Source: an uncultured Sphingomonadales bacterium (lineage in GTDB: Bacteria > Pseudomonadota > Alphaproteobacteria > Sphingomonadales > Sphingomonadaceae). From it: DNA of 64,000 nucleotides. Below the pieces are notes generated by a model, which made no database searches, was not told the origin of the DNA, and saw nothing but the letters and a program-made list of their open reading frames with translations. Positions 18,522-27,270 of the stretch are shown in pieces. The stretch is from the NCBI GenBank assembly GCA_903832325.1, contig CAILBC010000006.1:88001-152000 (forward strand), in the 5' to 3' direction. The position numbers were made by a program, and so were the translations under genes. The number at the start of each line of letters is the position of its first letter. Positions within the stretch are counted from its first letter, which is position 1.

Positions 18522-19763
18522 ATGCCCCGCCTGCATTTTGATCCCGAAAAATCGCGCCACCTCGCGTGTCTGGCGCTTTGCCTCGTCGCCATGCCCACGT
18601 TAGCCCATGCTCGCGGGGTTCACGCACGCGGGGGCCATGCACGCGGGGGCCATGCGCCGCCGGTCGATCCGGCGGTCATGCCCGAAATCACCGCGCCCAC
18701 CGCCTATCTGGTCGATGTCGCATCGGGCCGGGTGCTGTTTGCGCGCGATGCGCATCGCCGGTTCGTGCCCGCATCGCTGACCAAGATCATGACCAGCTAT
18801 GTCGCATTCGAACTGATCGCCGCGGGCAAGTTGAAGCTGGATCAGCGGTTTACCATGCGGCCCGAAACCTTTCGCCAGTGGCACCGGGTGGGCAGCACGA
18901 TGTTTCTGGGCAATAACAGCAGCACCACCGTGGCTGATCTGCTGGAAGGCATCGTTACCGTTTCGGCCAATGATGCCTGCGTGGTGCTGGCCGAAGGGAT
19001 TGCGGGATCGGTTCCGGGGTTCACCGCGATGATGAATGCCGAGGCGCGCGCGCTGGGCCTGCATGATACGCATTACAACACGCCCAATGGCTGGATGGAT
19101 CAGGGGCAGACGTATGTTTCGGCGGCGGATCTTGCCACGCTGGCCACCGCGCTGATCACCCGGCATCCCGATCTCTATCACCGGTTTTACGGGCACGAAC
19201 GGGCGGAATTCAACGGGATAGCCCAGGCCAATCACAATCCGCTTTATGGCCATACCCCCGGCGCGGACGGCGTGAAAACCGGCTTTACCGGAGAGGCAGG
19301 CTATGGCTTTGTCGGATCGGTGGAGCGCGGCGGGCGGCGCGTGATCTTTGTGCTGGGCGGCTATGGCCGGCCGAATGATCGCGCACAGCAATCGCGGCGC
19401 CTGGCCGAATGGGCCTTTGCCGCGTGGGATTCGCATCCCATCATCGCCATGGGCGCGCCTGTTGCCACGGCCCCGGTGCAGGGCGGCGCGGCAAGTTCGG
19501 TCGATCTGGTCACCCCGCAGGGCTATGCGATCACCGTGCCGCACGGCACTGTTCCGCGCTATACGCTGGCGATCCGCTATAAATCGCCACTCACCGCGCC
19601 GATTGCCCGGGGCGATGCCGTGGCCACGCTGATCGTGCGCGCGCCGGGGCAGCCGATCGAGCGCCTGCCGCTGGTGGCGGCCCGTGCGGTTGCCCAGGGC
19701 GGGATGACGGACCGGCTGCGCGACGGGCTTGCCGCAATCACCGGGAAAAGGGGAACGCCATGA
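18522..19763 (+). CDS. D-alanyl-D-alanine carboxypeptidase (PBP5/6 family, S11)
   Basis: A 413-residue exported penicillin-binding protein that trims the terminal D-Ala of stem peptides. The motifs are SLTK (Ser85/Lys88), SAN (148-150) and KTG (252-254), followed by a C-terminal PBP5-type beta domain. The N-terminus after the signal peptide carries HARGGHARGGHA, encoded by a 15-bp DNA duplication. There is no strong ribosome site at this ATG; an upstream in-frame start at 18438 overlaps rlpA. The stop overlaps tmk by four bases. Confidence 0.9.
   Translation: MPRLHFDPEKSRHLACLALCLVAMPTLAHARGVHARGGHARGGHAPPVDPAVMPEITAPTAYLVDVASGRVLFARDAHRRFVPASLTKIMTSYVAFELIAAGKLKLDQRFTMRPETFRQWHRVGSTMFLGNNSSTTVADLLEGIVTVSANDACVVLAEGIAGSVPGFTAMMNAEARALGLHDTHYNTPNGWMDQGQTYVSAADLATLATALITRHPDLYHRFYGHERAEFNGIAQANHNPLYGHTPGADGVKTGFTGEAGYGFVGSVERGGRRVIFVLGGYGRPNDRAQQSRRLAEWAFAAWDSHPIIAMGAPVATAPVQGGAASSVDLVTPQGYAITVPHGTVPRYTLAIRYKSPLTAPIARGDAVATLIVRAPGQPIERLPLVAARAVAQGGMTDRLRDGLAAITGKRGTP
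18625..18654. repeat. 15-bp tandem repeat in the carboxypeptidase 5' end
   Basis: Two perfect copies of CACGCGGGGGCCATG just after the signal peptide codons. They keep the frame. Confidence 0.85.
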
Positions 19764-20392
19764 CGCCCGATAGTGCGCGCGGACGCTTCGTCGCGCTGGA
19801 AGGTGGCGAAGGCGTGGGCAAATCGACCCAATTGCGCCTGCTGGCAGAGGCCCTGCGCGCGCAAGGGGCGGGCGTTGTCACCACGCGCGAACCGGGCGGC
19901 ACGGCCGGGGCCGAAGCGATCCGCGCGATGCTGCTCGATACCGGCGGCGCAGGCTGGGGCCCGCGCGCAGAGGCGCTGCTGTTTGCCGCGGCGCGCGCCG
20001 ATCATGTCGACCGGCTGATCCGTCCCGCGCTGGCCCGGGGCGACTGGGTGCTGACCGATCGCTATCTCGATTCCAGCCGCGCCTATCAGGGCGGCGGCAG
20101 CGGGCTGAGCGATACCGAAATCCTGGCGCTGCACGCCATCGGCAGCGAAAATCTGCTGCCCGATCGCACGATCCTGCTGGTGCTCGATCCGGCGCAAGCG
20201 GCAATGCGGCTGGCGCTGCGCGATCGCGGGCAAAGTGATCGGATCGGCGGGCGCGATACCGCCTATCACGCGCGGGTGGCCGCCGCCTTCCTTCGGTTTG
20301 CCGGGGAAGACCCTGCGCGATTCGTCGTGGTCGATGCCGATGGATCGCCCGAAGACGTCCACGCGCGCATCATGGCTGCGCTGTTCGCATGA
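19760..20392 (+). CDS. tmk: Thymidylate kinase
   Basis: A 210-residue kinase phosphorylating dTMP to dTDP in the cytoplasm. The P-loop GGEGVGKST is at residues 15-23, the TREPGGT substrate loop follows, then TDRYLDSSRAYQG and a LID-type region (RDRGQSDRIGG). The length is normal. The ATGA overlaps on both sides couple it to the carboxypeptidase and to holB. Confidence 0.95.
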   Translation: MTPDSARGRFVALEGGEGVGKSTQLRLLAEALRAQGAGVVTTREPGGTAGAEAIRAMLLDTGGAGWGPRAEALLFAAARADHVDRLIRPALARGDWVLTDRYLDSSRAYQGGGSGLSDTEILALHAIGSENLLPDRTILLVLDPAQAAMRLALRDRGQSDRIGGRDTAYHARVAAAFLRFAGEDPARFVVVDADGSPEDVHARIMAALFA

Positions 20393-21381
20393 CCTTGCTT
20401 GGCCACGATGCGGTGTGGCGCGCCTGGCGCGCGGCGCGGGCCGGGGCGCGCATGCACCACGGGTGGATGCTGGTCGGGCGGGAAGGGCTGGGCAAGGCCG
20501 CCTTTGCCGGTGCCGCCGCCGCCGAACTTGTTGCCGAACCCGGCGTGCCGCAGCCCGATGTCGATCATCACCCCGATATTCACTGGCTGCGCCCCCTGCC
20601 GGCGAGCGAAGACGACGTGAAAAAGCGCGACGATGGCCGGCCATATGCGGTGAAGCGCAATATCAGCGTGGACCAGGTGCGCGGCATGCAGCGCCGGCTG
20701 ATCACGCGCCCCACATTGGGCGCACGCCGCGCGGTGATCATCGATGCGGCCGATCTGCTGGAAGCGTCGGCGGCCAATGCCCTGCTCAAAAGCCTGGAGG
20801 AACCGCCGCAGGGCACGTTTTTCCTGCTGGTGGTGCATCAGCCCGGCCGGTTGCTGCCCACGGTACGCTCGCGCTGCCAGGTGCTGCGGTTTCGTCCGCT
20901 GGAACCCGACGAGATGGACCGCGCGCTCACGCTGCTGGCCCCCGAAATCGACAGCCTGACGCGGGAGGCGGCGATTGCCGTGGGCGCCGGTGCGCCGGGC
21001 GCCGCGCTGGGCTTTGCCGCGCAGGATCTGGGCCGGGTATGGCAATTGATGCGCCACCTGGTGCGCCATGGCGATGGCGATATGACACTGCGCGCCGAAA
21101 TGGCCGCCGCCATCGGCCAGCGGCCCGATCGCGAACGGCAGATGGCCGCGATGACCGCGGCGCGCATGGTCGTAGTGGAAGCGATGATTAACGCGGCTGG
21201 GTCAGATCATGGCGGCAGGCCGCAAAGTGCGCGCCATCACGCGGCCCTGGCCGATGCACACACCGCGCTGATCGCGCTCGCGCGTGAGGCGCCGGTCTAC
21301 AACTATGATGCCGGCATTCTGATGCTGGAAATCGGTGCCTTGCTGGCGGGCGTCGCCCAGACTAGTGATGCCCGCAAATAA
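20389..21381 (+). CDS. holB: DNA polymerase III subunit delta'
   Basis: A 330-residue clamp-loader subunit. It has an N-terminal AAA+ fold with a degenerate P-loop (GREGLGKAAF) and the conserved VDQVRGMQRRLITRP block, then AANALLKSLEEPPQGTFFLL with the sensor region and SRCQ. It sits directly after tmk with a four-base overlap, the usual arrangement (tmk-holB). Confidence 0.92.
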   Translation: MTLLGHDAVWRAWRAARAGARMHHGWMLVGREGLGKAAFAGAAAAELVAEPGVPQPDVDHHPDIHWLRPLPASEDDVKKRDDGRPYAVKRNISVDQVRGMQRRLITRPTLGARRAVIIDAADLLEASAANALLKSLEEPPQGTFFLLVVHQPGRLLPTVRSRCQVLRFRPLEPDEMDRALTLLAPEIDSLTREAAIAVGAGAPGAALGFAAQDLGRVWQLMRHLVRHGDGDMTLRAEMAAAIGQRPDRERQMAAMTAARMVVVEAMINAAGSDHGGRPQSARHHAALADAHTALIALAREAPVYNYDAGILMLEIGALLAGVAQTSDARK

Positions 21382-21429
21382 GCGCCATCGCCGCCGGACG
21401 GACACCCCGGCAGCGAGGCGCCGCAAGCC

Positions 21430-23040
21430 ATGAAAAGGTCCCCGATGGGCGCGCCCTATTACATCACCACCGCGATTTCCTACCCCAATGGCCGGCCGCA
21501 TATCGGCCATGCCTATGAAGCGATAGCGGCCGATACCATCGTGCGCTTCATGCGCGCGATCGGGCGCGATGCCCGGCTGCAAACCGGCACCGACGAACAT
21601 GGCCTGAAAATGGCGCAAAAGGCGCGCGAACTGGGCGTGTCAGCGCGCGCGCTTGCCGATGAAATGTCGCAGTATTTCAAGGATATGTGCGCCGCGCTCA
21701 ACATCGGCTATGATGTGTTCCTGCGCACCACAGAGCCGCGCCACCATGCCACCACGCAGGAACTGTGGCGGCGGATGAAGGCCAATGGCGATCTCTATCT
21801 TGATCGATACGAAGGCTGGTATTCGGTCCGTGACGAAGCCTATTACGACGAAACCGAGCTGATCGCGGGTGAGGGCGGGCAAAAGCTTTCGCCCCAGGGC
21901 ACCCCGGTGGAATGGACAGTGGAGGAAAGCTGGTTTTTCCGCCTCTCGGCCTATGGCGACCGCCTGCTTGCGCATATTGCCGCGCATCCCGATTTCATCC
22001 GGCCCGAAAGCCGCCGCAACGAAATCGTGCGCTTTATCGAAGGCGGCCTGCGCGATCTGTCGGTATCGCGCACCAGCTTTGACTGGGGGATCAAGGTCCC
22101 GGCAGAAGATGGCGAAAGCGGGGATGCAGGCGGGGGTGGGGCGCATGTCATGTACGTCTGGGTCGACGCGCTCACCAATTACCTCACAGGCTTGGGCTGG
22201 CCGGAGGAAACCGAAGAATTCAAACGGTTCTGGCCCGTGGACTTGCACTTGATCGGCAAGGATATCGTGCGATTCCACACGGTCTATTGGCCGGCTTTCC
22301 TGATGAGCGCTGGCCTTCCCCTGCCGCGTCAGGTGTTTGGCCACGGGTTCCTGCTCAATCGCGGGCAGAAGGAATCGAAATCGCTGGGCAACGTGACCGA
22401 TCCGATCGATCTGGCCGCGCGGTTCGGGGTTGATCCACTGCGGTATTTCCTGATGCGCGAAGTCGTGTTCGGGCAGGACGGGTCCTATTCGCCCGAAGCG
22501 ATCGCGCTGCGTTGCAATGCCGATCTGGCCAACAGCTATGGCAATCTGGTGCAGCGCACATTGTCGATGATTTTCAAGAACTGCGGCGGCGAACTTGCCG
22601 GATTTTCGAGCACCGATGCCGATGACACATTGCTCGCCACGGTGGCTGCCGCCACGCGCGAAGATCTGCCGCGCGAATTTGCCGCGCTGAATTTTTCAGC
22701 CGGGATCGAGGCGTGGATGCGCGCGGTCTTTGCCTGCAATGCCTATGTCGATGAACAGGCGCCCTGGGCCTTGCGCAAGACTGATCCCGAACGGATGCGC
22801 GCGGTGCTTTACACGCTGTTCATGGCCATCCGCGATCTCACCATCGCGATTGCGCCGGTCGTGCCGGCGACCGCGCACAAAGTGCTCGACCAGATCGGCA
22901 TTCCGGCGGACCAGCGCGCGATCACCGATCTGGCGCGCGCCGATTGGTACATGGCCCGCGTGGCCACTGGCGAACATCTCGGCGCACCGGTACCGGCGTT
23001 TCCGCGCATCGAACTCGATCCGCAGGACCTGGCCGGCTGA
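21430..23040 (+). CDS. metG: Methionyl-tRNA synthetase
   Basis: A 536-residue class I enzyme charging tRNA-Met. HIGH is at residues 24-27. The second signature reads KESKS (314-318) instead of the usual KMSKS. The connective peptide lacks the four-Cys zinc knuckle seen in E. coli, as in the shorter alphaproteobacterial type, and the C-terminal tRNA-binding extension is absent. The stop overlaps the tatD start (TGATG). Confidence 0.95.
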   Translation: MKRSPMGAPYYITTAISYPNGRPHIGHAYEAIAADTIVRFMRAIGRDARLQTGTDEHGLKMAQKARELGVSARALADEMSQYFKDMCAALNIGYDVFLRTTEPRHHATTQELWRRMKANGDLYLDRYEGWYSVRDEAYYDETELIAGEGGQKLSPQGTPVEWTVEESWFFRLSAYGDRLLAHIAAHPDFIRPESRRNEIVRFIEGGLRDLSVSRTSFDWGIKVPAEDGESGDAGGGGAHVMYVWVDALTNYLTGLGWPEETEEFKRFWPVDLHLIGKDIVRFHTVYWPAFLMSAGLPLPRQVFGHGFLLNRGQKESKSLGNVTDPIDLAARFGVDPLRYFLMREVVFGQDGSYSPEAIALRCNADLANSYGNLVQRTLSMIFKNCGGELAGFSSTDADDTLLATVAAATREDLPREFAALNFSAGIEAWMRAVFACNAYVDEQAPWALRKTDPERMRAVLYTLFMAIRDLTIAIAPVVPATAHKVLDQIGIPADQRAITDLARADWYMARVATGEHLGAPVPAFPRIELDPQDLAG

Positions 23041-23831
23041 TGCTGATCGATTCGCATTGTCACCTCAATTACAAGGGGCTGGCCGAGCATCAGGCGGAAA
23101 TCCTGGCGCGTGCCCGGGCACGCGGCGTGCGCGGTTTTCTCAATATCTCCACGCGGGAAAGCGAATGGGCCGCGGTCGTCGCCACAGCGCACCGCGAACC
23201 CGATGTCTGGGCGAGTGTCGGCATCCACCCGCACGAGGCCGATGACCATGCCGATCTGGGCGCAAACGTGCTGCGCGCCGCCACCGATGATCCGCGCGTG
23301 ATTGCGATCGGCGAAACCGGACTGGATTATTATTACGACCATTCCGACCGCGCAGTGCAACAGGCGCTGTTTCGCGTGCATATCGGCGTGGCGCGCGAAA
23401 CCGGCCTGCCGCTGATCATCCACACCCGCGATGCCGAAGACGATACGCTGGCGATCCTGTCCGATGAAATGGGGAAGGGGGCCTTCCCCGCGCTGATCCA
23501 TTGTTTCACCGCCTCGGCAGCCTTCGGCGCGGCAGTGCTCGATCTGGGGCTGACAATTTCGCTGTCGGGCATTGTCACTTTCAAAAGTGCGCGCGATCTT
23601 GCTGATTTTGCGGCACATATTCCCGATGACCGGCTGCTGGTCGAAACCGATGCGCCGTTTCTGGCGCCCGTGCCGCACCGCGGCAAAACGTGCGAGCCGG
23701 CTTATGTTGCCGATACATTGGCCTGTGTCGCCACCTTGCGCGGGGTCACGCCAGAGGCTCTGGCAGAAACAACCGGTGCCAATTTCCGTGCGCTCTTTCA
23801 AAAGGCCGCGTTTCAAAAGGCTGCCCTGTGA
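23040..23831 (+). CDS. tatD: TatD-family metal-dependent hydrolase
   Basis: A 263-residue TIM-barrel hydrolase with metal ligands in DSHCHL (His6, His8), AIGETGLDYYYDHS, IIHTRDAEDD and LLVETDAPFLAP. TatD proteins act as 3'-5' DNA exonucleases; YcfH is the closest E. coli type. It overlaps metG by one base. The C-terminus FQKAAFQKAAL and the stop codon are both within short tandem DNA duplications. Confidence 0.92.
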   Translation: MLIDSHCHLNYKGLAEHQAEILARARARGVRGFLNISTRESEWAAVVATAHREPDVWASVGIHPHEADDHADLGANVLRAATDDPRVIAIGETGLDYYYDHSDRAVQQALFRVHIGVARETGLPLIIHTRDAEDDTLAILSDEMGKGAFPALIHCFTASAAFGAAVLDLGLTISLSGIVTFKSARDLADFAAHIPDDRLLVETDAPFLAPVPHRGKTCEPAYVADTLACVATLRGVTPEALAETTGANFRALFQKAAFQKAAL

Positions 23832-23872
23832 ATCAAGAGTTTACCCTGTGAATCAAGAGTTTACCCTGTGAA
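23796..23872. repeat. Two adjacent tandem duplications at the tatD/metallohydrolase junction
   Basis: Positions 23796-23825 hold two 15-bp units (TTTCAAAAGG-type) encoding FQKAA twice. Positions 23824-23872 hold two 20-bp units starting CCCTGTGAATC plus a third partial unit, CCCTGTGAA. The tatD TGA stop lies in the first 20-bp unit. The GTG start of the next gene occupies the equivalent place in the partial unit, so the genes probably once shared a four-base GTGA overlap. Confidence 0.9.
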
Positions 23873-24647
23873 GCTGATCATGCTTGGATCGGGCACATCG
23901 ACCGGCGTGCCGCGCATCGGCGGTGACGGCCATGGCGATTGGGGCGATTGCGATCCGGCAGAGCCGCGCAACCGGCGCACGCGCGTGGCCATCGTGGTGG
24001 AAGGCGATGACGGGTCGCGCCTGCTGGTCGATACGCCAACCGATCTGCGGCACCAGTTGCTGGCGACCGGAATTGGCCGCATCGACGGGGTGTTGTGGAC
24101 GCATGACCACGCCGACCACACCCACGGCATCGATGATCTGCGCCCTTTGCGCATGGGCCGTGGTGCGCCGCTACCCGGCTATGCCGCCGATGAAACCGTG
24201 CGCCGGCTGCGCATGCGCTTTGGCTATGTCTTTGCCGGGCAGCATGGCTATCCCACTATCTGCACGCTTGATAACCTCGATCGGGTGCGGATTGTTGCCG
24301 GCATTGGCATCAGCCATTGCCAGATGCCGCACGGGCCCGCGCAATCGACCGCTTTCCGGTTTGATCAGGCCGGAAAATCAATTGGTTATGCCACAGACTT
24401 CAGCGAAGTTACCGCAGACATGGTCGCGCTGTTCGATCGCGTGGACGTGCTGGTGGTCGATGCGCTGCGCCGCCATCCGCACCCCACGCATGCGCACCTG
24501 GCCATGGCGCTGGAACTGGCCGAAGCCGCGCGCGTGAACCATGCGATCCTGACGCATCTGGACAAATCGATGGATTATCGCAGCCTTTGCGACGAACTGC
24601 CGCCGCATACCGAGCCGGGTTATGACGGGCTGGAGCGCATGGTGTGA
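23868..24647 (+). CDS. MBL-fold metallohydrolase, PhnP-like
   Basis: A 259-residue metallo-beta-lactamase fold protein with THDHADHTHGID (His79, Asp80, His81, Asp83, His84) as metal site, later NHAILTHLDKSMDY, and GSGTSTGVPRIGG at the start. This is the pattern of PhnP-type cyclic phosphodiesterases; the actual substrate is not shown. The GTG start follows a duplicated junction with tatD. A GTG overlaps the stop for the next small gene. Confidence 0.85.
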   Translation: MKLIMLGSGTSTGVPRIGGDGHGDWGDCDPAEPRNRRTRVAIVVEGDDGSRLLVDTPTDLRHQLLATGIGRIDGVLWTHDHADHTHGIDDLRPLRMGRGAPLPGYAADETVRRLRMRFGYVFAGQHGYPTICTLDNLDRVRIVAGIGISHCQMPHGPAQSTAFRFDQAGKSIGYATDFSEVTADMVALFDRVDVLVVDALRRHPHPTHAHLAMALELAEAARVNHAILTHLDKSMDYRSLCDELPPHTEPGYDGLERMV

Positions 24648-24862
24648 CGGGCATCCACAGCCTGGGCAGCTTCACCACCGATGACTGGGTGGAAGTCATC
24701 GCGATCCTGATGGCGCTGACACTGGTGATTGGCCGCGGCGTAACCTTCGGCTTTCGCGCGCCGCGCGCGCCCTGGCCAACGCTGATCTGGCTGGCCGTCG
24801 TCTGGGCCGGCATTATCACCGCCGCGGCGCTGGCATTTCAGCATTTCCGCCCCGGCGGGTGA
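24644..24862 (+). CDS. Small two-helix membrane protein
   Basis: 72 residues with two predicted transmembrane segments (about residues 16-30 and 44-66) and a basic loop (FRAPRAPWP). The GTG start overlaps the stop of the metallohydrolase, indicating translational coupling. I recognise no family; similar small proteins follow this gene in related genomes by recollection only. Confidence 0.6.
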   Translation: MTGIHSLGSFTTDDWVEVIAILMALTLVIGRGVTFGFRAPRAPWPTLIWLAVVWAGIITAAALAFQHFRPGG

Positions 24863-24932
24863 CTGGTTCGCACGGCGCCCGAAACCCTGCCGTCCGATCC
24901 GCCATTTAACATAATCATTATTATCAATCTTG

Positions 24933-25226
24933 AATTGTGTAAGGCCCAGATAGAAATAGCACACCTCCGCTAGATAGAAATGACACACTGTGTCGCGGAT
25001 TGCGGAGCTTCGGTGGCATGGTTGTCCCGGCGGTTTGGGAGAACGCATGATGGTTATGCTTGCGATGAGCCGCGGCGAACTTTCGCGGTTTGACACGATG
25101 ATACGCGTCGAGCGCGGCGAGCTTCGGGTCACTACTGACGCTGGCAGAGATGGCGCAGCGCGCATCTGTGTCGGTGTAAACATATCCAATTACGAGACAA
25201 TTCGTCGTGGAACCACAACAATTTGA
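24933..25226 (+). mobile_element. Truncated left end of an insertion sequence, copy 1
   Basis: Two 17-bp direct repeats (AGATAGAAATAGCACAC at 24948 and AGATAGAAATGACACAC at 24972) are followed by a ribosome site (GGGAGA) and the first codons of a transposase-like frame. The repeat motifs and the MSRGELSR start resemble the ends of ISNCY-type elements (recollection, not a search). No right end is seen. Confidence 0.6.
25047..25226 (+). pseudogene. Transposase N-terminal fragment, copy 1
   Basis: From the ATG the frame reads MMVMLAMSRGELSRF and continues through VERGELRVTT. This resembles the N-terminal helix-turn-helix of ISNCY-family transposases (normally 400 or more residues). After about 31 residues the similarity stops and the frame closes at 60 codons. 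Confidence 0.5.
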
Positions 25227-25291
25227 ATGCAATTTTGGAACGCACTAGTAAAGAAGGTATTGAATCAGATTTTGGACATGAGGGGGATGCC

Positions 25292-25603
25292 GTGTGCAAT
25301 CGGCTGATATTTCCCATGCTTGCGCTTTTCATGATCGGTGCAACGGATTACCCCGCGGTGGCTTTGGCAAAGCAGCCTCCGCAGATGAGTGTCAAAATCA
25401 AGACGCTGATTCGCAAGGAGGACTCGCTTGACGAGCGGTGCCAGGCCCCTGGAATGGATGCAAATGGGCGTGTATGTTTGGAACGCAGCCGGATATTGTT
25501 AAAACTTATTCACCTTGGCTGGTGCTGGGACACAGAAAAAATCGATGCGCCTTATAAAGATCGTCACTGGATACGCTGCTCTGATGCCAGAACCGTTCCC
25601 TAG
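25292..25603 (+). CDS. Small exported four-Cys protein, predicted immunity protein 1
   Basis: 103 residues from a GTG preceded by GAGGGGG. A signal peptide (hydrophobic MLALFMIGATDYPAVALA) leaves a mature part of about 77 residues with four Cys (50, 62, 78, 96), consistent with two disulfides in the periplasm. The frame is open upstream to an ATG at 25223, but that start would bury the signal. The stop lies 10 bases from the stop of the convergent lysozyme-like gene. I infer that it inhibits that enzyme. No known inhibitor family is recognised. Confidence 0.6.
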   Translation: MCNRLIFPMLALFMIGATDYPAVALAKQPPQMSVKIKTLIRKEDSLDERCQAPGMDANGRVCLERSRILLKLIHLGWCWDTEKIDAPYKDRHWIRCSDARTVP

Positions 25604-25613
25604 ATATCAAAGC

Positions 25614-26309
25614 TCATTTTATTGGGATTTTTGAAAGCGCGTGCGCTACCGCATATCTATCTGCTGAGTCGCGAAAGTTGAATTTCGGTCTCTCAACATA
25701 ATATGTATAGCCTGCAGCAAGGCTTCCGGCATGAGACCCGACCTTTTTGGCCAAATCAAATTTACGCTGTTCGCTATTTGTCAACTCATGCACCTGGTAT
25801 CTTATTTGTTGATCTGCGGTGGATTTTTCGATGGTAGTTCCGGTAAATTTTTCGAACAATGCCTTGCGCGCTGGGTTGGTCAATTGGAACAGGCCATGAC
25901 CCTGCCCGTTTTTGCCACTTTGCGTAACGGAGGCATCCAGACCACTTTCCAATTCTGCACTGGCTGCAAGTGCCGCCGCCAGCGGTGCGGGCAAACCATA
26001 TTTCCTGATCAATGTGTCTCGAAACTGAGCCGCATGTTCGGCATGCAACTCAGCAAGTCGCGCACTCAACACCCCTGTTTGCTTGATTGCCGCCAAAATC
26101 TGCTCGGGCGGCAGATGATGTGCCCCAGCGGAAGGCCGATCGCCCTGCGTTCGAAAACGCGGCGCTGTCACGACAATTTCGTTTCCATTATTTCCTGGCG
26201 GATTGCCCGACTCTGCCGCTCCCGCCGCCGGACCGGACGTAAACCGTCCTGATTTTGGGTCGTGCCAAGGGTTGCCGCCCTTGTGACCGCTTGTCGCGTC
26301 GCCAGCCAT
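25614..26309 (-). CDS. Lysozyme-like protein, predicted secreted antibacterial effector 1
   Basis: 231 residues without a signal peptide. The N-terminal 65 residues are Gly/Asn/Pro-rich and include NPWHDPKSGRFTSGP and a VVTAP motif, resembling leaders of phage-associated or polymorphic-toxin proteins. From about residue 100 a lysozyme-like domain follows. Glu121 in ELESGLDAS and GHGLFQL are spaced as in phage-tail or SLT lysozymes, and a Tyr-rich C-terminus (AAGYTYYVERP) follows. GGAG lies seven bases before the chosen ATG; a longer form from 26369 is possible. It likely cleaves peptidoglycan after delivery by an unidentified secretion system (inference). Confidence 0.65.
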   Translation of the reverse strand: MAGDATSGHKGGNPWHDPKSGRFTSGPAAGAAESGNPPGNNGNEIVVTAPRFRTQGDRPSAGAHHLPPEQILAAIKQTGVLSARLAELHAEHAAQFRDTLIRKYGLPAPLAAALAASAELESGLDASVTQSGKNGQGHGLFQLTNPARKALFEKFTGTTIEKSTADQQIRYQVHELTNSEQRKFDLAKKVGSHAGSLAAGYTYYVERPKFNFRDSADRYAVAHALSKIPIK

Positions 26310-26587
26310 TTTGATCTCCGTGCCAAATATCTGTGGCTTGGCCACAATTTCGGGCGGTTTGGATCGCAAGCAGCAACGTCACCCTGGCCGAGAAAGCGCA
26401 GCAGGCGATGGAACTGGCGTGAGGGGACCCACTGCAGAGCAGTGGGTCCGAGGCGCATCCATGAGAGTCCAGCGCATCAGCAGGGGCTACGCTGCACAAT
26501 TTGGAGGGTTCCGCGCAGCCCCTGCTGCATCGGGCTTGTGTTGTCTCTATGCGGTGGAAATTGTGTCTTCTCTAACTTGCAGCAGCA
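26310..26587. other. Upstream flank of effector gene 1, with two hairpins
   Basis: No gene. The first hairpin (26425-26449) has an 11-bp perfect stem GGACCCACTGC with a three-base loop. The second pairs 26479-26488 (AGCAGGGGCT) with 26517-26526 (AGCCCCTGCT) around a 28-base loop that adds three more pairs. Both are conserved in copy 2, the first with a compensating base-pair change. The region likely holds the effector promoter. Confidence 0.65.
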
Positions 26588-26881
26588 AATTGTGTAAGGC
26601 CCAGATAGAAATAGCACACCTCCGCTAGATAGAAATGACACACTGTGTCGCGGATTGCGGAGCTTCGGTGGCATGGTTGTCCCGGCGGTTTGGGAGAACG
26701 CATGATGGTTCTGCTTGCGATGAGCCGCGGCGAACTTTCGCGGTTTGACACGATGATACGCGTCGAGCGCGGCGAACTTCGGGTCACTACTGTCGCCGGC
26801 AGAGATGGCGCAGCGCGCTTCTGTGTCGGTGTAAACATATCCAATTACGAGACAATTCGTCGTGGAACCACAACAATTTGA
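26588..26881 (+). mobile_element. Truncated left end of an insertion sequence, copy 2
   Basis: Nearly base-for-base repeat of the copy 1 remnant, including both 17-bp direct repeats and the transposase start. The few differences (for example MVLL for MVML) show the copies are not freshly made. Confidence 0.6.
26702..26881 (+). pseudogene. Transposase N-terminal fragment, copy 2
   Basis: 60 codons starting MMVLLAMSRGELSRF, preceded by GGGAGA. It is truncated at the same point as copy 1, so the truncation predates the duplication. Confidence 0.5.
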
Positions 26882-26946
26882 ATGCAATTTTGGAACGCAC
26901 TAGTAAAGAAGGTATTGAATCAGATTTTGGACATGAGGGGGATGCC

Positions 26947-27258
26947 GTGTGCAATTGGCTGATATTTCCCATGCTTGCGCTTTTCATGATCGGTGCAACG
27001 GATTACCCCGCGGTGGCTTTGGCAAAGCAGCCTCCGCAGATGAGTGCCAAAATCAAGGCGCTGATTCGCAAGGAGGACGCGCTCGACGAGCGTTGCCGGG
27101 CCCCGAGCGGGGATGCAAACGATCATAATTGCCTGTTACGTGGCCGTATTCTCTTGAAACTGATGCATCTTGGCTGGTGCTGGGACTCTGAGAAGATGGA
27201 CCCGATTGAGGCAGACAAACACTGGATGCGGTGTTCTGAGGCTCACAAAGTTCCGTAA
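26947..27258 (+). CDS. Small exported four-Cys protein, predicted immunity protein 2
   Basis: 103 residues from the GTG equivalent to copy 1. The signal peptide is almost identical and the four Cys are at the same places. The mature part differs mainly after residue 50 (for example EKMDPIEADKHWMRC against EKIDAPYKDRHWIRC). It is convergent with effector 2, 12 bases apart. The pattern fits an immunity protein whose specificity has shifted with its toxin. Confidence 0.6.
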   Translation: MCNWLIFPMLALFMIGATDYPAVALAKQPPQMSAKIKALIRKEDALDERCRAPSGDANDHNCLLRGRILLKLMHLGWCWDSEKMDPIEADKHWMRCSEAHKVP

Positions 27259-27270
27259 CAATCAAGAATT

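Noticed and set aside
26311..26628. Plus-strand frames in the effector flank, including a stretch ending AEKAQQAMELA before a hairpin
   Set aside because: It looked like the tail of a gene with a terminator, but in copy 2 the same stretch is frameshifted and the conserved hairpins explain the region better.
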